Source: Hathewaya histolytica (GTDB lineage Bacteria; Bacillota; Clostridia; Clostridiales; Clostridiaceae). From it: 64,000 nt of DNA. The stretch's first letter is position 1; each line of letters starts with the position of its first letter. The position numbers were made by a program, and so were the translations under genes. This document shows positions 47,795 to 56,027 of the stretch, one piece after another. The notes beneath the pieces were generated by a model that searched no databases, was not told the DNA's origin, and was given only the letters and a program-made list of their open reading frames with translations. The stretch spans positions 496,001 to 560,000 of the forward strand of contig NZ_LR590481.1 of assembly GCF_901482605.1 (NCBI RefSeq). The letters are read 5' to 3'.

Positions 47795-48090
47795 AAAAAT
47801 CATGATATATTGTATACAATATTAATAAAAATGTATATATAATTATTCTGAAAATAATTGATGGAGAAGGAGATTAGGATAGAATTGTTGATACAGAATT
47901 TAAGATATGCGGTTAATATTATATTTTCATTAGAATATAATATTGCTAGTTTACGATATTATCTAAATAAAGTAGTGAGTAGGTCAAAGGGAGTAGAGTA
48001 GCAGATAATTTTTAAAATACATTTAAACTTAATAAGGTTAAAAATACTTTCACCTTAGCCCCTTTTTCACCTAAAGCAAAAGAAAATATA
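47795..48090 (+). repeat. noncoding linker, second G-rich/C-rich block
   Basis: From 47960 to 48090 it parallels 41905-42045: GTAG.GAG..AAAGGGAG, an A+T-rich centre, then CACCTTAGCCCCTTTTTC and CAAAAGAAAATATAATTTTAA. The last block is the left arm of the conserved hairpin running straight into the ribosome site of the next gene. No gene is supported in 47795-47959. Confidence 0.5.
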
Positions 48091-48111
48091 ATTTTAATGG
48101 AGGAAAGTAAT

Positions 48112-48534
48112 ATGCTTGAACAAATAATTGAAATTGGACTAAAAACCAATGTCAATAAAGTGGAAGACGCAGAATTATATTTATATGACGAACATTTAGA
48201 TAATAAAGAGAATGTGAAATTAGAATTACATTATTGTAGTAGCATAATTGAGTGTAGTGAAGAAAATTATTTTGATGCACTGACAAAATTAAGGACAGGA
48301 TTAGAACAAGATGGAATACAGATATTATGTAAGGGAGCAAACAGAAATGTGTATCCATCTGCAATGCAGTTAAACATGGGCACTGGAAGGAGTGCATATA
48401 TATTAACAATTCATAAACAAGCTACTCAACGAGATGTAGTTGATATTTTTGAGCCTAGTAATATCAATGAATGTGTTTCTGTAGCTGAACAAAAACAATA
48501 TTTTAATTTATGGATCGAAAGTTTTAGGGATTAA
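48112..48534 (+). CDS. orphan immunity-like protein
   Basis: 140 residues from ATG 48112, behind GGAGGAAAG; ATG 48097 overlaps the ribosome site and is rejected. Distinctive blocks are FDALTKLRTGLEQDGIQILC, GANRNVYPSAMQLNMGTGRS and VVDIFEPSNINECVSVAEQ. This LR..LE..GI...C.G...NVYPS.M pattern recurs in conserved hypothetical proteins of toxin loci, to my knowledge. No toxin end precedes it, so it is a free-standing orphan. Confidence 0.62.
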   Translation: MLEQIIEIGLKTNVNKVEDAELYLYDEHLDNKENVKLELHYCSSIIECSEENYFDALTKLRTGLEQDGIQILCKGANRNVYPSAMQLNMGTGRSAYILTIHKQATQRDVVDIFEPSNINECVSVAEQKQYFNLWIESFRD

Positions 48535-48567
48535 ACTTTAGCTATATATTTTATGATATAAAATGGT

Positions 48568-48815
48568 GCTTTACAAAGATTCTATGTAGTTGGTTACAAG
48601 AACTTTTTAGTAGAAAGCAACTACAAACTATTAATAATCAATAAAAATATAAGTAGTATACATAGACTAAATATGTACTTAGTAGCTACTGGTGACATAA
48701 AGGAAAAAGTCAGTAAAAGAAATAAAGCAATTGTGATGTTGCTATTTTATACAGGAGTTAAGGGAAGTACACTGTGTAGCATATCGAAAACAAAGAAGAA
48801 TTTATTGATGTTTTA
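48568..48815 (+). pseudogene. decayed integrase fragment 2
   Basis: Translation gives GALQRFYVVGYKNFLVESNY, then SSIHRLNMYLVATGDIKE, directly joined to KVSKRNKAIVMLLFYTGVKG and LCSIS. It matches integrase residues about 45-160 with an internal deletion of about 100 bases corresponding to 32470-32575. The catalytic Arg context TGVRVSEL has become TGVKGSTL. The following 48816-49189 shows no recognisable gene. Confidence 0.78.
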
Positions 48816-49189
48816 AGTTTATATAATTATTTGGAACTAAAATTTTATCTGAAATTGCTAAAAGTATGTTTTCTTCAAAAGACAAAGGTTGTATCTATAT
48901 ATTTTCAAGTCATTCTAAATGAGACTATAGTCTTCTACATAGTAATAGAATCAGTTATTTAAACAATATAAAATTAGTCAATATAGTGTTGAATAGCGTA
49001 TTGTTCTTTGTTCAATGAATACATACTTTTTAACTAAAAAACAATTAAAATTAATTTTAGATATATGTTTAAAATTCTGCCAGGATAAACACCTAGTAAA
49101 ATTCATTACATGAGCACAATAATACAAAATGGTACCTTGATGTTGAAAAAAAGCAATTTTATAATCACAAAACAGGATGGTGAATTATA

Positions 49190-49675
49190 TTGATTAGAAC
49201 TAATAAAAATATGGTAGAGTTATTAGGAAAAGCAAAACTTAAAAAAGAATAAGTAATTAAAATAAATACAGATAATTTATCTAAAATAATGATCCCAAAC
49301 TTTAAAGAGGTACATGACTGCATTATAATTGATATGAATAATGAAATTAATGTGGAAAATGTAAATTTCAAAAGAATACTTTCTATGTTTAGGGATAGAA
49401 CAGGCTATGAGGCTAGTTGCAATGAAATAAGAATAAATGATTATATTGATTATTCTGATGAAATTGGAATTTTGCAATTAGCTGAAATTATTGTGGATAC
49501 ATGGAAATACAAATTAAAAATAGAATATCCTCAATACAAGTTCTGTATAATTCTTAGTTTTAGAGAAGGGTACGTTACTATGAGATTTCATGTAATTAGA
49601 GAAAATGAAAATTCATGGTTAAAAGCTGATTTAGACGAATATAAGAATGAAGCTATAATGGTTAAAGAATTTTAA
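49190..49675 (+). pseudogene. immunity-like gene with an early in-frame stop
   Basis: TTG 49190 with GGATGGTGA upstream opens MIRTNKNMVELLGKAKLKKE, then TAA at 49250-49252. The same frame continues VIKINTDNLSKIMIPNFKEV, HDCIIIDMNNEINVENVN and ILSFREGYVTMRFHVIREN to 49675. ATG 49289 could still start a 128-residue protein, but no ribosome site is seen there. The size and location suggest an orphan immunity gene inactivated by one stop. Confidence 0.5.
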
Positions 49676-49736
49676 TATGCTAGAGTATTTACTGTAATAA
49701 AATGTAGTAGTTAACTCCATAAAATAAATTAAAAGT

Positions 49737-49941
49737 GGACCAGCTAAATATAACCTAGGAACAGATATTATAACATTCGAGAAAAGGTATGCTCGTAACT
49801 AAAGGGGAGATATGAGATATTATGAAGTTTGATGATGTTATTGGTGCTAGTGCTGGAACTGAAACTAAATATATCAGCGTTGAAATGAGAGGAGGAACAA
49901 TATATGCTCATTCAATAACGAAAGTTGAATATAAAATCTAA
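49737..49941 (+). pseudogene. toxin end fragments
   Basis: Two pieces in different frames: PAKYNLGTDIITFEKRYAR (about 49739-49797) and, from ATG 49822, MKFDDVIGASAGTETKYISV, EMRGGTIYAHSITKVEYKI to TAA 49941. The second ends 24 bases before the next immunity gene, as a toxin end would. Family unknown. Confidence 0.5.
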
Positions 49942-49964
49942 ATATATTAGGAAAGTGAGTAAAC

Positions 49965-50276
49965 TTGTTTGAAAATGTTGATTTTGGTAAAGAGGTAAAT
50001 AAAAAGTATATTGATTTTTATGTAAATAAGGATATTCCATTAGAAGAGCAGATTGATTTATTAAAAGAAGATTTTCTACAAGTTAGTTATGATAATGGTT
50101 ATCCTATACATATGGGGTGGTATCCTGAACTTGATGAAGACGGAAATTTTAGAGTTTCTGTTATAAAAGATTATCAATGGAATAATTCAATTTTACAAAA
50201 AAGCTGCAGGGATTTAAGTTTATTAAATGAATATGTACATGAATACATAAATTTAATAGAGTCTACGAATAAATAA
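49965..50276 (+). CDS. orphan immunity-like protein
   Basis: 103 residues from TTG 49965 behind AAAGTGAG. PLEEQIDLLKEDFLQVSYDN, GYPIHMGWYPELDEDGNFRV and VIKDYQWNNSILQKSC show a conserved small alpha-beta protein of the kind repeatedly found next to secreted toxin ends. The GYPIxxGWYPExDxxGxF pattern is distinctive, but I cannot name the family. It follows the toxin fragments at 49737-49941. Confidence 0.62.
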   Translation: MFENVDFGKEVNKKYIDFYVNKDIPLEEQIDLLKEDFLQVSYDNGYPIHMGWYPELDEDGNFRVSVIKDYQWNNSILQKSCRDLSLLNEYVHEYINLIESTNK

Positions 50277-50466
50277 GTTTCACTTAATCGTATAAGATTA
50301 CTTGAAATCAATATAAAATTCATAAAAATTAGTTAAATGTTGTGTGTAATAATATTTTCCACATCAACTGTTCGGAGATGTATATACAATATAAGAATAT
50401 TCCGTAACCTAAAACAGTTTATAAACCTAAATAAAATTAGTGGCAATTAGCTACTACAATGGGTAA

Positions 50467-50613
50467 AAAAGCAATGAAGAAAGGATATCTTTAAGGAGAA
50501 GTAGTACTGATGGTAGATCAATAATTGGATTTTTTGATAATGGTTTAAAATTAAAAGGTTATATTGATGGGATAACAGGAGAAATAACAAACTTTTTTCC
50601 AACACTAAAGTAA
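50467..50613 (+). pseudogene. toxin C-terminal fragment
   Basis: Open from 50467 (after TAA) with no start: SNEERISLRRSSTDGRSIIG, FFDNGLKLKGYIDGITGEIT, NFFPTLK and TAA. The VDG-type hairpin followed by GEITNFFP is typical of the last strand of small RNase toxins. It ends 13 bases before paralogue C, so it is probably the remains of the toxin recognised by that immunity family. Confidence 0.55.
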
Positions 50614-50625
50614 TAGGAGGGTATT

Positions 50626-50991
50626 ATGATATTAAATGACAAAAATGATATTAGAAATCATATAGAATATTATTATATTCATATAGGAGATGGGTATTTA
50701 ATAGATGCATTAGATAATTATTCGAAGTTGGAAGGATTCGGAATAAAGGGTATTTGGTGTTGCTTTGCAAATGAATACGAAGAATGGGAAGAAGATTACT
50801 TTGGAGAAAGTGGAGTAGCATATTATTTTGATTATCCAGCAGTAGAAAAAGATTGCATAGTTATATTAACTTACAAAGAATTTTATAAATACTTACTTGA
50901 TGTTTGTGAAAAGTATGTTGAAAAACATTCAGAAGAAAAAGGTATTATATATGAATATTTAAATAAGATAAAAGTAAATTTAAATCTATAA
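50626..50991 (+). CDS. CdiI-like immunity protein, paralogue C
   Basis: 121 residues. ATG 50626 follows AGGAGGGTATT. The C-terminal 75 residues are near-identical to paralogues A and B (EEWEEDYFGESGVAYYFDYP, KYVEKHSEEKGIIYEYLNK). The N-terminus (NDIRNHIEYYYIHIGDGYLI, YSKLEGFGIKGIWC) is closer to A than to B. It is the only one of the three that still follows a toxin end, so it may be the parental arrangement. Confidence 0.72.
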   Translation: MILNDKNDIRNHIEYYYIHIGDGYLIDALDNYSKLEGFGIKGIWCCFANEYEEWEEDYFGESGVAYYFDYPAVEKDCIVILTYKEFYKYLLDVCEKYVEKHSEEKGIIYEYLNKIKVNLNL

Positions 50992-51133
50992 TTAGAAGAG
51001 AGTTAACGTTTTTAATAAGAACATGTTAACATAGGAGTAGATGATAATTTATGCCATGAATTATACAAGGGGCAGTTAAATTAGCAGTTATTATTGAAGG
51101 GAATTTACCAGAAGAAGATTACTCCTTTATATT
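50960..51133 (+). repeat. 3' tail repeat T joined to a pre-toxin fragment
   Basis: The tail repeat (TAATTAGAAGAGAGTTAACG...) runs into GGAGTAGATGATAATTTATG and a pre-toxin piece read as LPEEDYSFI, ending at 51133. This is nearly the same as 45715-45890. A shared tail-to-pre-toxin joint at two places means the whole block was copied. Confidence 0.75.
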
Positions 51134-51151
51134 TAGAAATTAGGTGATACA

Positions 51152-51694
51152 ATGTTTGATATTAATTTTAGAATTGTAGATGATTCAGAATATTTAAGTA
51201 ATATTAATACACATCAGTTTGATACTGATGGAGTTGATGTTGAAGGTTTTTTTTGTCTTAATTTTGATGGAAATATTGAGGGATATTATCATGAAAATAA
51301 GTTAAATGAATTTGAAGTAGGCTATGAATTAATAACACTTTGGTTTGATTTATTAATAGATGTAATATTGATATTAGAAGAAAAATCAAAATATGTTGCT
51401 TTAAAAGAAATAGAGTGTGTTGACAGTTGGCCTGAATTTATTCGAAATGACGATGTTTTAACAGTGAGTTTTGCTAAGTATTCAGGAGAAAATAATGGTG
51501 ATTTTCTTATTGTAGTTAAAAAAGAGGGTTTTAAATATCCAACTTGGAAAGAAGTAATCATTTCATTTAGCGAGTTTAAGTGTAAAGTAAAAATAAAAGC
51601 AAATCAATATATAAGAGAAGTTGGTAAAATTAATCCGGAACTACTTAATACAAAAATAATGGCTAAATTATATAGAAAGATACATAGTATTTAA
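51152..51694 (+). CDS. orphan immunity-like protein, family not recognised
   Basis: 180 residues. The start ATG 51152 lies close behind TTAGGTGATAC. It is acidic and beta-rich (DTDGVDVEGFFCLNFDGNIE, GYELITLWFDLLIDVILIL, DFLIVVKKEGFKYPTWKEVI) with a basic C-terminus (MAKLYRKIHSI). It has no signal peptide. Placement behind a pre-toxin fragment and its size suggest an immunity role; this is inference. Confidence 0.58.
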   Translation: MFDINFRIVDDSEYLSNINTHQFDTDGVDVEGFFCLNFDGNIEGYYHENKLNEFEVGYELITLWFDLLIDVILILEEKSKYVALKEIECVDSWPEFIRNDDVLTVSFAKYSGENNGDFLIVVKKEGFKYPTWKEVIISFSEFKCKVKIKANQYIREVGKINPELLNTKIMAKLYRKIHSI

Positions 51695-52107
51695 ATTGAA
51701 CTGACTACAAATTTTATAAAAACTGACTACAAAAATAAGATAAAAATAAATTTAAATTTATAATTAGAAGATAGTTAATTCAAAGATTTTGGATATTAAT
51801 CTTTGAAGGATTTGTGAAAATTAGATTTAATATACTAGAGGAACAATTGAAAGAATTAAAAATAACTCAATAGAAGAATTTGATGATTTTACAAATATTG
51901 AAGGTCAATTTGAGTTTATTATGTTAAATATGGTAATAAATTATAGATTATATTAAATATGGAGATTATCAATTCTATATTAGAAAACACTAGTAAGTTT
52001 GTTAATAACATTTTAAACATTAATAAGCAATTGTACGTTTTAAAATTATGCAAGAATTAATTTAAATTCTGTTGAAGATATTGCAAAAGCCTTAAGGGGG
52101 TTCTAGT
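51695..52107 (+). other. decayed coding remnants and a partial tail repeat
   Basis: TAAATTTAAATTTATAATTA (51748-51767) is a partial tail repeat. Beyond it, short frames such as RIKNNSIEEFDDFTNIEGQF (near 51840-51910) and SVEDIAKALRGF (near 52070-52105) look like the remains of an immunity gene and a toxin end. No intact gene is present. Confidence 0.4.
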
Positions 52108-52419
52108 ATGGATTTAGAAAAATACAAAGAGCAATTTATTAAAATGTCAAATGACTTCGGATATGGGGGTAAATTAGATAGTTTGAAAGGGATTGACGAA
52201 TTTTTCCCAATCATGAATGAAATAAGAAAAGATTCAGGCGTAATAATTTTTAAATTAGACGGAGAAAGAGAAGATAATATATATACATTTTTAGCATCAG
52301 GTAAGAATTTAGGGGAAGGAGGTTCAATAAGAGTGGATACCTCTGACCTAGAAGGTGGATTATCATATGTATGTGTAGAATATGCGAGAATAGCATGGAA
52401 GTGGAGTCAATCTAACTAA
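52108..52419 (+). CDS. orphan immunity-like protein
   Basis: 103 residues from ATG 52108 behind AAGGGGG. Sequence blocks are EQFIKMSNDFGYGGKLDSLK, IDEFFPIMNEIRKDSGVIIF and EGGLSYVCVEYARIAWKWSQ. It is small, soluble and acidic. No family was recognised; the immunity role is inferred from the array context and the remnant toxin end just upstream. Confidence 0.58.
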   Translation: MDLEKYKEQFIKMSNDFGYGGKLDSLKGIDEFFPIMNEIRKDSGVIIFKLDGEREDNIYTFLASGKNLGEGGSIRVDTSDLEGGLSYVCVEYARIAWKWSQSN

Positions 52420-52469
52420 TAATATATAACTTAATACAAAACAAAGAATGAATTGACTATATAAAAATA

Positions 52470-52523
52470 GAATTATATTATTTAGTACCTGATAGAACTA
52501 TAGTATCATTTGGAAAGAGGTAG
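52470..52523 (+). pseudogene. last residues of a lost toxin end
   Basis: KIELYYLVPDRTIVSFGKR followed by TAG 52521-52523, eight bases before the next immunity start. It is probably the final strands of a toxin whose body was deleted. Confidence 0.4.
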
Positions 52524-52530
52524 AAGAATA

Positions 52531-52848
52531 ATGGAGTGGAGAAATATAAAAATCCAGGGGATAGGAAGTATTGAAAAATGTGTTGGAGAATTTAATGTTG
52601 CTGAAACATTAAAAACACCATATGGTAAATTTAAAGTTAAAGTTTATGAAAGGCAAAATGGAAGATATATAGGATATACAAATCTGCAGCTTAAAGATGA
52701 AGATGGGTGTGCATTTCCAGGAGTAGGATATGGTGAAACTGTAGAAGAAGCATTGAAAGATACAATTGAATATTTTTTAAATATGATTAATGAAAAGCAA
52801 GTTGTTAATAATGAAGATTTTCAGTGTACAGATTCTTTCGATTTTTAG
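52531..52848 (+). CDS. orphan immunity-like protein, last of the array
   Basis: About 105 residues. GAGGTAG upstream favours ATG 52531 over ATG 52510. The sequence IKIQGIGSIEKCVGEFNVAE, LKTPYGKFKVKVYERQNGRY and FPGVGYGETVEEALKDTIEY suggests a beta-sheet followed by a helix. Family not recognised. It is followed by an intact copy of the AGAGTTAAT terminator, which closes the whole array. Confidence 0.58.
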   Translation: MEWRNIKIQGIGSIEKCVGEFNVAETLKTPYGKFKVKVYERQNGRYIGYTNLQLKDEDGCAFPGVGYGETVEEALKDTIEYFLNMINEKQVVNNEDFQCTDSFDF

Positions 52849-52910
52849 ATGGGTGTTCTAGATAAATTATTAAGCTATATCCAAGAGTAAAAAGTAAATA
52901 TATAATTAGA

Positions 52911-52952
52911 AAAGAGTTAATGTCTTTTATAACAAGATATTAACTCTTTTTT
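52911..52952 (+). terminator. intrinsic terminator closing the array
   Basis: AAAGAGTTAAT pairs with ATTAACTCTTT around a short loop and runs into TTTTTT. It matches the terminator at 31866-31906. The following 52953-53140 holds no recognisable feature. Confidence 0.88.
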
Positions 52953-53140
52953 ATCAATATAAATAGCCAGTACATAATAGAGTATTTAAGCCATGAACTG
53001 CGAATCTATGGAAGAAAACAAGATTGAATAATAAAATTATATACATAATTAAAAACAAGGAAATAGCTATATTTACAGGAGAATTAGGTATCTAAAATAA
53101 ATCTTATATATGATAAATTTTACCTTATTTCAATTTAATA

Positions 53141-53169
53141 TTGACATTTAATAGTAAAAGAAATATTAT
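53141..53169 (+). promoter_or_regulatory. promoter of the ferric-iron ABC transporter operon
   Basis: TTGACA (53141-53146), 17-base spacer, TATTAT (53164-53169). Confidence 0.82.
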
Positions 53170-53181
53170 ATAATCCTAAAA

Positions 53182-53196
53182 TGAAAATTATTCTTA
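53182..53196 (+). promoter_or_regulatory. Fur-box-like operator
   Basis: TGAAAATTATTCTTA matches the 7-1-7 Fur consensus TGATAATNATTATCA at 11 of the 14 fixed positions. It lies just downstream of the -10 element, where binding would block initiation. Iron-replete repression is expected. Confidence 0.65.
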
Positions 53197-53239
53197 AATA
53201 CGAAAGATTATCAGCTTTCGTTATACAGGGAGGTACCAT

Positions 53240-54301
53240 ATGAACAAAAGATTAATTGCAGCATTATTTGCAGTGGGACTTACAGCTTCATTAGTATTAA
53301 CAGGTTGTGGAAAGGGAACTAATAAGGAATCTGCAGCTACAGAAAACAGCAAGGTAGTTAATGTATATTCAGATAGACATTACGATACAGATAAAGCCAT
53401 ATTCGAATCTTTTACTAAGAAAACCGGTGTAAAAGTTAATATAGTAGAAGGAAAATCCGATGAACTTATTGAGAGAATGGCAAGAGAAGGTAAGGATACT
53501 AAGGCTGATTTATTAATAACAGCAGATGCAGGAAGATTACATAGAGCGAAGGACAAAGGTCTTTTACAGCCAGTTAAATCTGATGTTTTAGCTAAAAATG
53601 TTCCAAGTAATTTAAAGGACAAGGACGATCAGTGGTATGCTTTAACAAAGAGGGGAAGAGTTATAGTTTATTCTAAGGATAGAGTAAAACCTTCAGATTT
53701 ATCAACATACGAAGCTTTAACAGAGCCTAAGTGGAAAGGCAAAGTGCTAGTAAGATCTTCATCAGCTGTATATAATCAATCTTTATTAGCATCATTCATT
53801 GAGATAAATGGTGAGGAAAAAGCTGAGAAGTGGGCTAAGGGCATAGTTGACAATTTAGCAAGAGAGCCAAAAGGAAATGATAGAGATCAAGCAAAGGCTA
53901 TTGTAGCTGGAGCTGGTGATGTTGCTATAATGAACACTTATTATGTAGGGAAAATGTTAAATTCTTCAGACCAAGAAGAGGTTAAAGTAGCTAAAAAAGT
54001 AGGAGTATTTTTCCCAAACACTGAAACTACAGGAACTCACATTAATGTAAGTGGTGCAGGGATTACTAAAAATGCAAGTAATAAAGATAATGCTTTAAAG
54101 CTAGTTGAATACTTATCTAGTGAAGATGCACAAAAGCAATTTGCTGACGGAAACTATGAGTATCCAGTAAACCCAAAAGTAGAACCATCTGAATTACTTA
54201 AATCTTGGGGAGGCTTTAAAACTCAAGATATTAACTTATCAAAATTAGGTGAGAACAATAAAAAAGCTGTAGAAATATTTAATAAAGTAAATTGGAAGTA
54301 G
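53240..54301 (+). CDS. ferric-iron ABC transporter substrate-binding lipoprotein
   Basis: FbpA/FutA-type periplasmic-binding fold protein of 353 residues. The lipoprotein signal ends in LVLTGCGK with lipidated Cys23. The family opening VVNVYSDRHYDTDKAIFESF and the later IMNTYYVGKML segment, with paired Tyr as expected for iron ligands, support Fe(III) binding. GHINVSGAGITKNA-type sequence (THINVSGAGIT) closes the second lobe. Start ATG 53240 follows GGGAGGTACC. It is the first gene of an operon with permease and ATPase. Confidence 0.93.
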   Translation: MNKRLIAALFAVGLTASLVLTGCGKGTNKESAATENSKVVNVYSDRHYDTDKAIFESFTKKTGVKVNIVEGKSDELIERMAREGKDTKADLLITADAGRLHRAKDKGLLQPVKSDVLAKNVPSNLKDKDDQWYALTKRGRVIVYSKDRVKPSDLSTYEALTEPKWKGKVLVRSSSAVYNQSLLASFIEINGEEKAEKWAKGIVDNLAREPKGNDRDQAKAIVAGAGDVAIMNTYYVGKMLNSSDQEEVKVAKKVGVFFPNTETTGTHINVSGAGITKNASNKDNALKLVEYLSSEDAQKQFADGNYEYPVNPKVEPSELLKSWGGFKTQDINLSKLGENNKKAVEIFNKVNWK

Positions 54302-54338
54302 AATATATTAAATAATATCTAAATTCCATATGTAGAAA

Positions 54339-54360
54339 GCAGCCTAAGGGCTGTTTTTTA
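54339..54360 (+). terminator. intercistronic attenuating terminator
   Basis: CAGCC and GGGCTG around TAA, followed by TTTTTT, sit between the binding-protein gene and the permease gene. The stem is short, so partial read-through would give more binding protein than permease. Confidence 0.75.
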
Positions 54361-54389
54361 CATTAAGTAAAGGAAGTGAAATTGAAATA

Positions 54390-56027
54390 ATGAGATTAGG
54401 TAAAATGAAATCTTATATTAATATATGGAGTGTCTTAAGTTCTATTTTTGCACTAATGATAATTATACCTAATGTAGATATTATTATTAATCTTTTTAAT
54501 AAGGGCAATGAGAATTGGATACATATTAAAAACTATTTATTAAAAGATTATTTTATAAATACGTTTAAGATAATGATATTTACAGGGATTTTAACCATGG
54601 TTATTGGTACATTGCTAGCATTTATAATTTCTGTTTATGATTTTCCCTTTAGAAAGTTTTTTAAGTGGGCATTGCTTTTACCTTTAACTATACCACCGTA
54701 TATTGGAGCTTATACATATAACGGCATACTTAGTTACACAGGCATAGTTCAGAGGGTTTTAAGAGAAAATTTTAATATAAATTTATCTCCTAAGACCTTA
54801 GATATAATGTCTATAAAAGGTGCAGTTTTCATATTTACTATTTTCTTGTTTCCCTATGTTTATATGATTACTAGGGCATTTCTAGAAAAGCAGTCTGCAG
54901 AACTTATAGAAAGTGGAAGAGTTTTAGGGAAAGGCTCTTTAGAGATATTTGTAACAATAATAATACCTATATCAAGAACTGCAATTATAGGGGGAGTGTC
55001 TTTAGTATTAATGGAAGTTTTAAATGACTATGGAGTTGTATCTTACTTTGGAGTATCTACAATAAGCAAGGCAATATTCACGTCATGGTTTTCTATGGGA
55101 GATTTAGACTCTGCTATCAAGCTATCTTCAATACTTATGTTTATAGTATTTGTCATGATTTTTTTGGAAAGGAAACTTAGAGGAAGAAAAAAATATAGTT
55201 TTGTTAATAGCAAGATAAGGCCAATTCAAAGGAAAAGATTAAATGGAATCTATGGAGCTATGGCTTTTATACTATGTATCACCGTGTTTCTAATAAGCTT
55301 TATAATACCAGTTTTACAGCTTTTATCTTGGACTACTATGACTTATGAAAAAATACTAAGTTTTCAATTTTTCATTCTAATATTTAATTCTCTATGGACT
55401 GCTGTAGTTTCTTCTTTAATCATAGTGATTATGGCTCTTATAATAGGGAACTTTTCAAGAATAAAAGAGGGGACTTTATCCAAAGTGGTGTCAAGGATAA
55501 CTCTTTTAGGATACTCCATACCAGCATCAGTAATTGCTGTAGGAGTTATACTTTTATTTGTAAAGCTTGATAATGTATTTTATCCCCTATATAAATTAAT
55601 AAATCTTAATTCAGATAAATTAATTTTAAGTACAAGTATTTTTATGCTTTTATTTGCCTATGTTATTCGTTTTTTAGCTATAGGTTACCAATCTATAGAG
55701 GCAGGTTTTGAGAAGGTAGGAAAGAGATTTTTTGAGGCATCAAAGACCTTGGGGCATAATGATATACAAAGCTTTTTAAAGGTGGACTTGCCCATGATAA
55801 AACCTGCAGTTGTAAGTGCATTTGCTTTGGTTTTCTTAGAGGTTATAAAGGAACTTACATTAACCCTTATCTTAAGACCTTTTAATTTTAACACTTTAGC
55901 TACAAAGACTTTTGAATATGCCAATGATGAAATGATACAGGAGGCAGCCGTAGCCTCTCTAGTAATAATTCTTGTAAGTATATATTCAATTTACTTAATG
56001 TATAGAAAGGATAAGGAGGCGAAATAA
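54390..56027 (+). CDS. ferric-iron ABC transporter permease
   Basis: 545 residues with about 12 membrane helices: two fused permease units, each with an EAA-type coupling loop (ESGRVLGKGSLEIFVTIIIP and EASKTLGHNDIQSFLKVDLP). This is the FbpB/AfuB organisation. ATG 54390 follows AAGGAAGTG at longer spacing. The stop overlaps the ATG of the ATPase gene (TAATG), indicating coupling. Confidence 0.93.
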   Translation: MRLGKMKSYINIWSVLSSIFALMIIIPNVDIIINLFNKGNENWIHIKNYLLKDYFINTFKIMIFTGILTMVIGTLLAFIISVYDFPFRKFFKWALLLPLTIPPYIGAYTYNGILSYTGIVQRVLRENFNINLSPKTLDIMSIKGAVFIFTIFLFPYVYMITRAFLEKQSAELIESGRVLGKGSLEIFVTIIIPISRTAIIGGVSLVLMEVLNDYGVVSYFGVSTISKAIFTSWFSMGDLDSAIKLSSILMFIVFVMIFLERKLRGRKKYSFVNSKIRPIQRKRLNGIYGAMAFILCITVFLISFIIPVLQLLSWTTMTYEKILSFQFFILIFNSLWTAVVSSLIIVIMALIIGNFSRIKEGTLSKVVSRITLLGYSIPASVIAVGVILLFVKLDNVFYPLYKLINLNSDKLILSTSIFMLLFAYVIRFLAIGYQSIEAGFEKVGKRFFEASKTLGHNDIQSFLKVDLPMIKPAVVSAFALVFLEVIKELTLTLILRPFNFNTLATKTFEYANDEMIQEAAVASLVIILVSIYSIYLMYRKDKEAK

